Shown piece by piece: positions 61,983 to 64,000 of a DNA stretch of 64,000 bases. The translations under genes were made by a program, and so were the position numbers. Under the pieces are notes generated by a model. That model was not told the origin of the DNA and did not search any database. It worked only from the letters and a program-made list of their open reading frames with translations. The stretch spans positions 189,879,144 through 189,943,143 of the forward strand of contig CM054112.1 of NCBI GenBank assembly GCA_028673005.1, written 5' to 3'. This DNA is from Tanypteryx hageni (Eukaryota > Arthropoda > Insecta > Odonata > Petaluridae). How positions within the stretch are numbered: position 1 is the stretch's first letter; each line of letters starts with the position of its first letter.

Positions 61983-63822
61983 TAATCCAAGATCGGCGAA
62001 TTACTCCCGAGTTCGGTTACTTTGTAGATGAAGTGCGCATCTGGTTAACCCAACCGTTTTAATGACTGCTCTAACACGCATTGGATGAAAGCCGATATAA
62101 GCTCGATATTTCAGTTTTGAATTTGTTCATTTTCTGAATCACTTAACCGCAACTTTAGACGAGCGTTTAATGAGCGCGCGGTTATTAATGCGGGAATAAT
62201 TTCAACAAGGGGGAGGAAAAATTTTTATACCGCGAGTATTCAAAGAGAGAACGGTATCGGCGGCGCCGGGAAAATATTTTTATTCTGGTGTTTTAATTTC
62301 GCGGTTGAATTACTCATCCTTTATGACAAAGGGCAGGTAACGGCCAAATCGCTACGACGCTAAAATTTGTAAATATATTTTCCCCATTTGTGCCGTTTTA
62401 ACGATGAATGAAACAGCTCCATAAGCAAAATGCCCGTCACTCGGATAGAATATATAATTTTTCGCTACATGAATTTACATTTTGAATTAAACAGCCGCAT
62501 TGCATGACAACAAAAGGTAGAGAATATTTTTACCACATTACCAGGAACTAGTCGTTTCATGGCAGTTTAGGTTCATTTCCCGCTAGCTCCAACATAGAGA
62601 TGCGTAAATAATATCGCACAAAATAACTAAAATGGTAAGCTTAACTCGATTCAACTCAACTTCTCATTTTTTACCCTTTTCAATTCCAACTTAGAATATA
62701 GAGGGAATTTATTGAGTTAAATGGTGTGCGAACGCTAAAACAATCCAGAATTGGTTCCCATGCACCGTCTATGTACGTGTGGCCATGATTCTTTTATGGG
62801 ACTAGAATTTAAATGGAGTAATTGACAATTATGTCACTGTTTTTTTAGTTGAACTTAATGCATTGATATAAAAGAATATTTTAGAAAATTTCCATTGCGT
62901 TTAGTAAAATATAAAAAGATAAATAAATATTGGTAATCGATAGTACTTATATTAATAATAACGGGAAGTCACCTTTCTTCCTAAAATTTTTAAACTGACC
63001 AGCTATTCATTGCACTACATCTCAGATACCCATTGCGCGTAGGCAAGAGGAAATCAGCAGGTCGTAAAAAATGAAAAATATATTTATTTAAATTCAGGTA
63101 TGATCTATTCCACCTTACAAGTTTAGCATAATTACAATTACACATTACATTACAATGATTCATTCATAAAAAACTTAACTAACTAACGATAGACAGAAAT
63201 TTTGGTTTAATCATTGGCTAACTACACCTACGCAGCCCACGCTGTGCATTGAGATGCATCGGCGAAGACGGCCCAAAGCTAAAACATTACCAATTTTACT
63301 TATATGAAACAATACTTCTTGTCAATAAAACTACGTGTTTTTAAGATAATAAAATATTATTTTTGACTTGACTTGTCATGGAGCCCATACAACAGTACCT
63401 ATGTCTGTCATAATAATAATAATATGTCATAGTACTTTAATCACCAATACCGTTTCTTACTCGAACTTCGTTGTAAATGAACATATAACTTCCTTATTAT
63501 ATTGATAAAAATTTACTTTAATAAATGATAGGCATTTTAAGAGATAGGGTATACTGAATTTGAAGTAAACAGAATCAACGAATGCTTGATAAACTATGAG
63601 TTCGATCATACCTTACGCAAAATGAAATTACGTATTCGCACAAATGTGGTTGCATGGCAACATATCACGCTCTCGTCTTAAAATTGTTCAACAAGCATGA
63701 ATACTCAACGCTTTAACGAAATAAGGTTTCCAATTTTCCACTTTGCTCTCAACGAAATATTGAATCAATCTGATATTTTCGATCACTTCCTCTTAAATTG
63801 AATGAAGTGAGGCGTGTATGTT

Positions 63823-63857
<35 letters not shown>

Positions 63858-64000
63858 GTATGTGTGTGTGTGGGGGGGGTGTACATGCATTACTCCGTCT
63901 GCAACAACTTCCACCACGCGCCACCAGACCGCGCCACTGACTGACTGTAATGGTATTTTTAACAAACTTTCCGAGTAGGTAGAAGATTGAAATTTTGTAG
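61983..64000. other. AT-rich end region with TA/TG microsatellite
   Basis: (TA)n(TG)n then a G8 run at 63819-63880. On minus, AATAAATATATTTTTC (~63075-63090) follows text that could be a 3' UTR or LINE end (63090-63300), but no coding frame supports it. CpG-containing text at 62080-62520 is unlike its flanks. No gene was recognised. Confidence 0.35.

Noticed and set aside
63060..63300. LINE or gene 3' end on minus (AATAAATATATTTTTC)
   Set aside because: No coding frame, target duplication or recognisable tail supports it; AT-rich chance match is likely.

Overview
This is a 64 kb piece of eukaryotic, almost certainly arthropod (probably insect) nuclear DNA. The reasons are spliced exons with GT/AG borders, a non-LTR retrotransposon with an APE endonuclease, decayed hAT transposases of the GTF2I-repeat/ZBED-like type, MITEs, many microsatellites, and no bacterial-style gene packing. 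CpG does not look strongly depleted. That would fit a hymenopteran or similar insect, but I cannot fix the order from this sequence.

Left end (1-8.7 kb): mobile-element debris. Two sets of ancient tandem duplications (1-845 and 1149-2423) each carry a MITE in only one unit: a TA-flanked pogo/Tigger-like MITE at 50-313 and a hAT MITE with an 8-bp target duplication at 1909-2213. Two decayed hAT transposase copies follow, pointing away from each other (2.69-4.34 kb on minus, 4.59-6.38 kb on plus). Another hAT MITE, with a perfect 8-bp target duplication, lies at 6879-7139.

8.70-12.01 kb: one full-length minus-strand LINE (APE endonuclease plus reverse transcriptase, RTE-like), bounded by an 11-bp target-site duplication. 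Its ORF is broken by frameshifts and a stop. Its first ~72 nt can be drawn as the nested double pseudoknot of an HDV-like self-cleaving ribozyme, with P1 beginning exactly at the insertion boundary. Its last ~30 nt carry a UNCG-tetraloop hairpin followed by an ATG-repeat tail. A 5'-truncated relative at 42.63-43.09 kb keeps the same hairpin and tail.

12.35-13.89 kb: the only convincing host gene. These are the last two coding exons of a KCTD8/12/16-like protein (GABA-B receptor auxiliary subunit family, H1 domain) on plus. The BTB/T1-encoding exons are not visible and are probably to the left of the window.

13.9-64 kb: a ~50 kb stretch with no recognisable coding exon. It alternates between AT-rich unique-looking DNA and kilobase-scale polypurine or polypyrimidine blocks (13.9-20.0, 30.8-31.3, 36.7-38.3, 43.3-43.7, 48.6-49.8, 51.6-53.5, 56.2-57.4 and 58.8-59.9 kb). 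It also holds a pogo-like element with an internal ~150-bp tandem repeat (60.59-61.98 kb), strong short hairpins at 45.70 and 60.70 kb, a dispersed repeat shared by 32.2 and 52.2 kb, and a LINE 3' tail at 48.5 kb. The many open frames inside the purine blocks are low-complexity Ser/Leu/Pro or Arg/Glu/Gly strings and are not genes.
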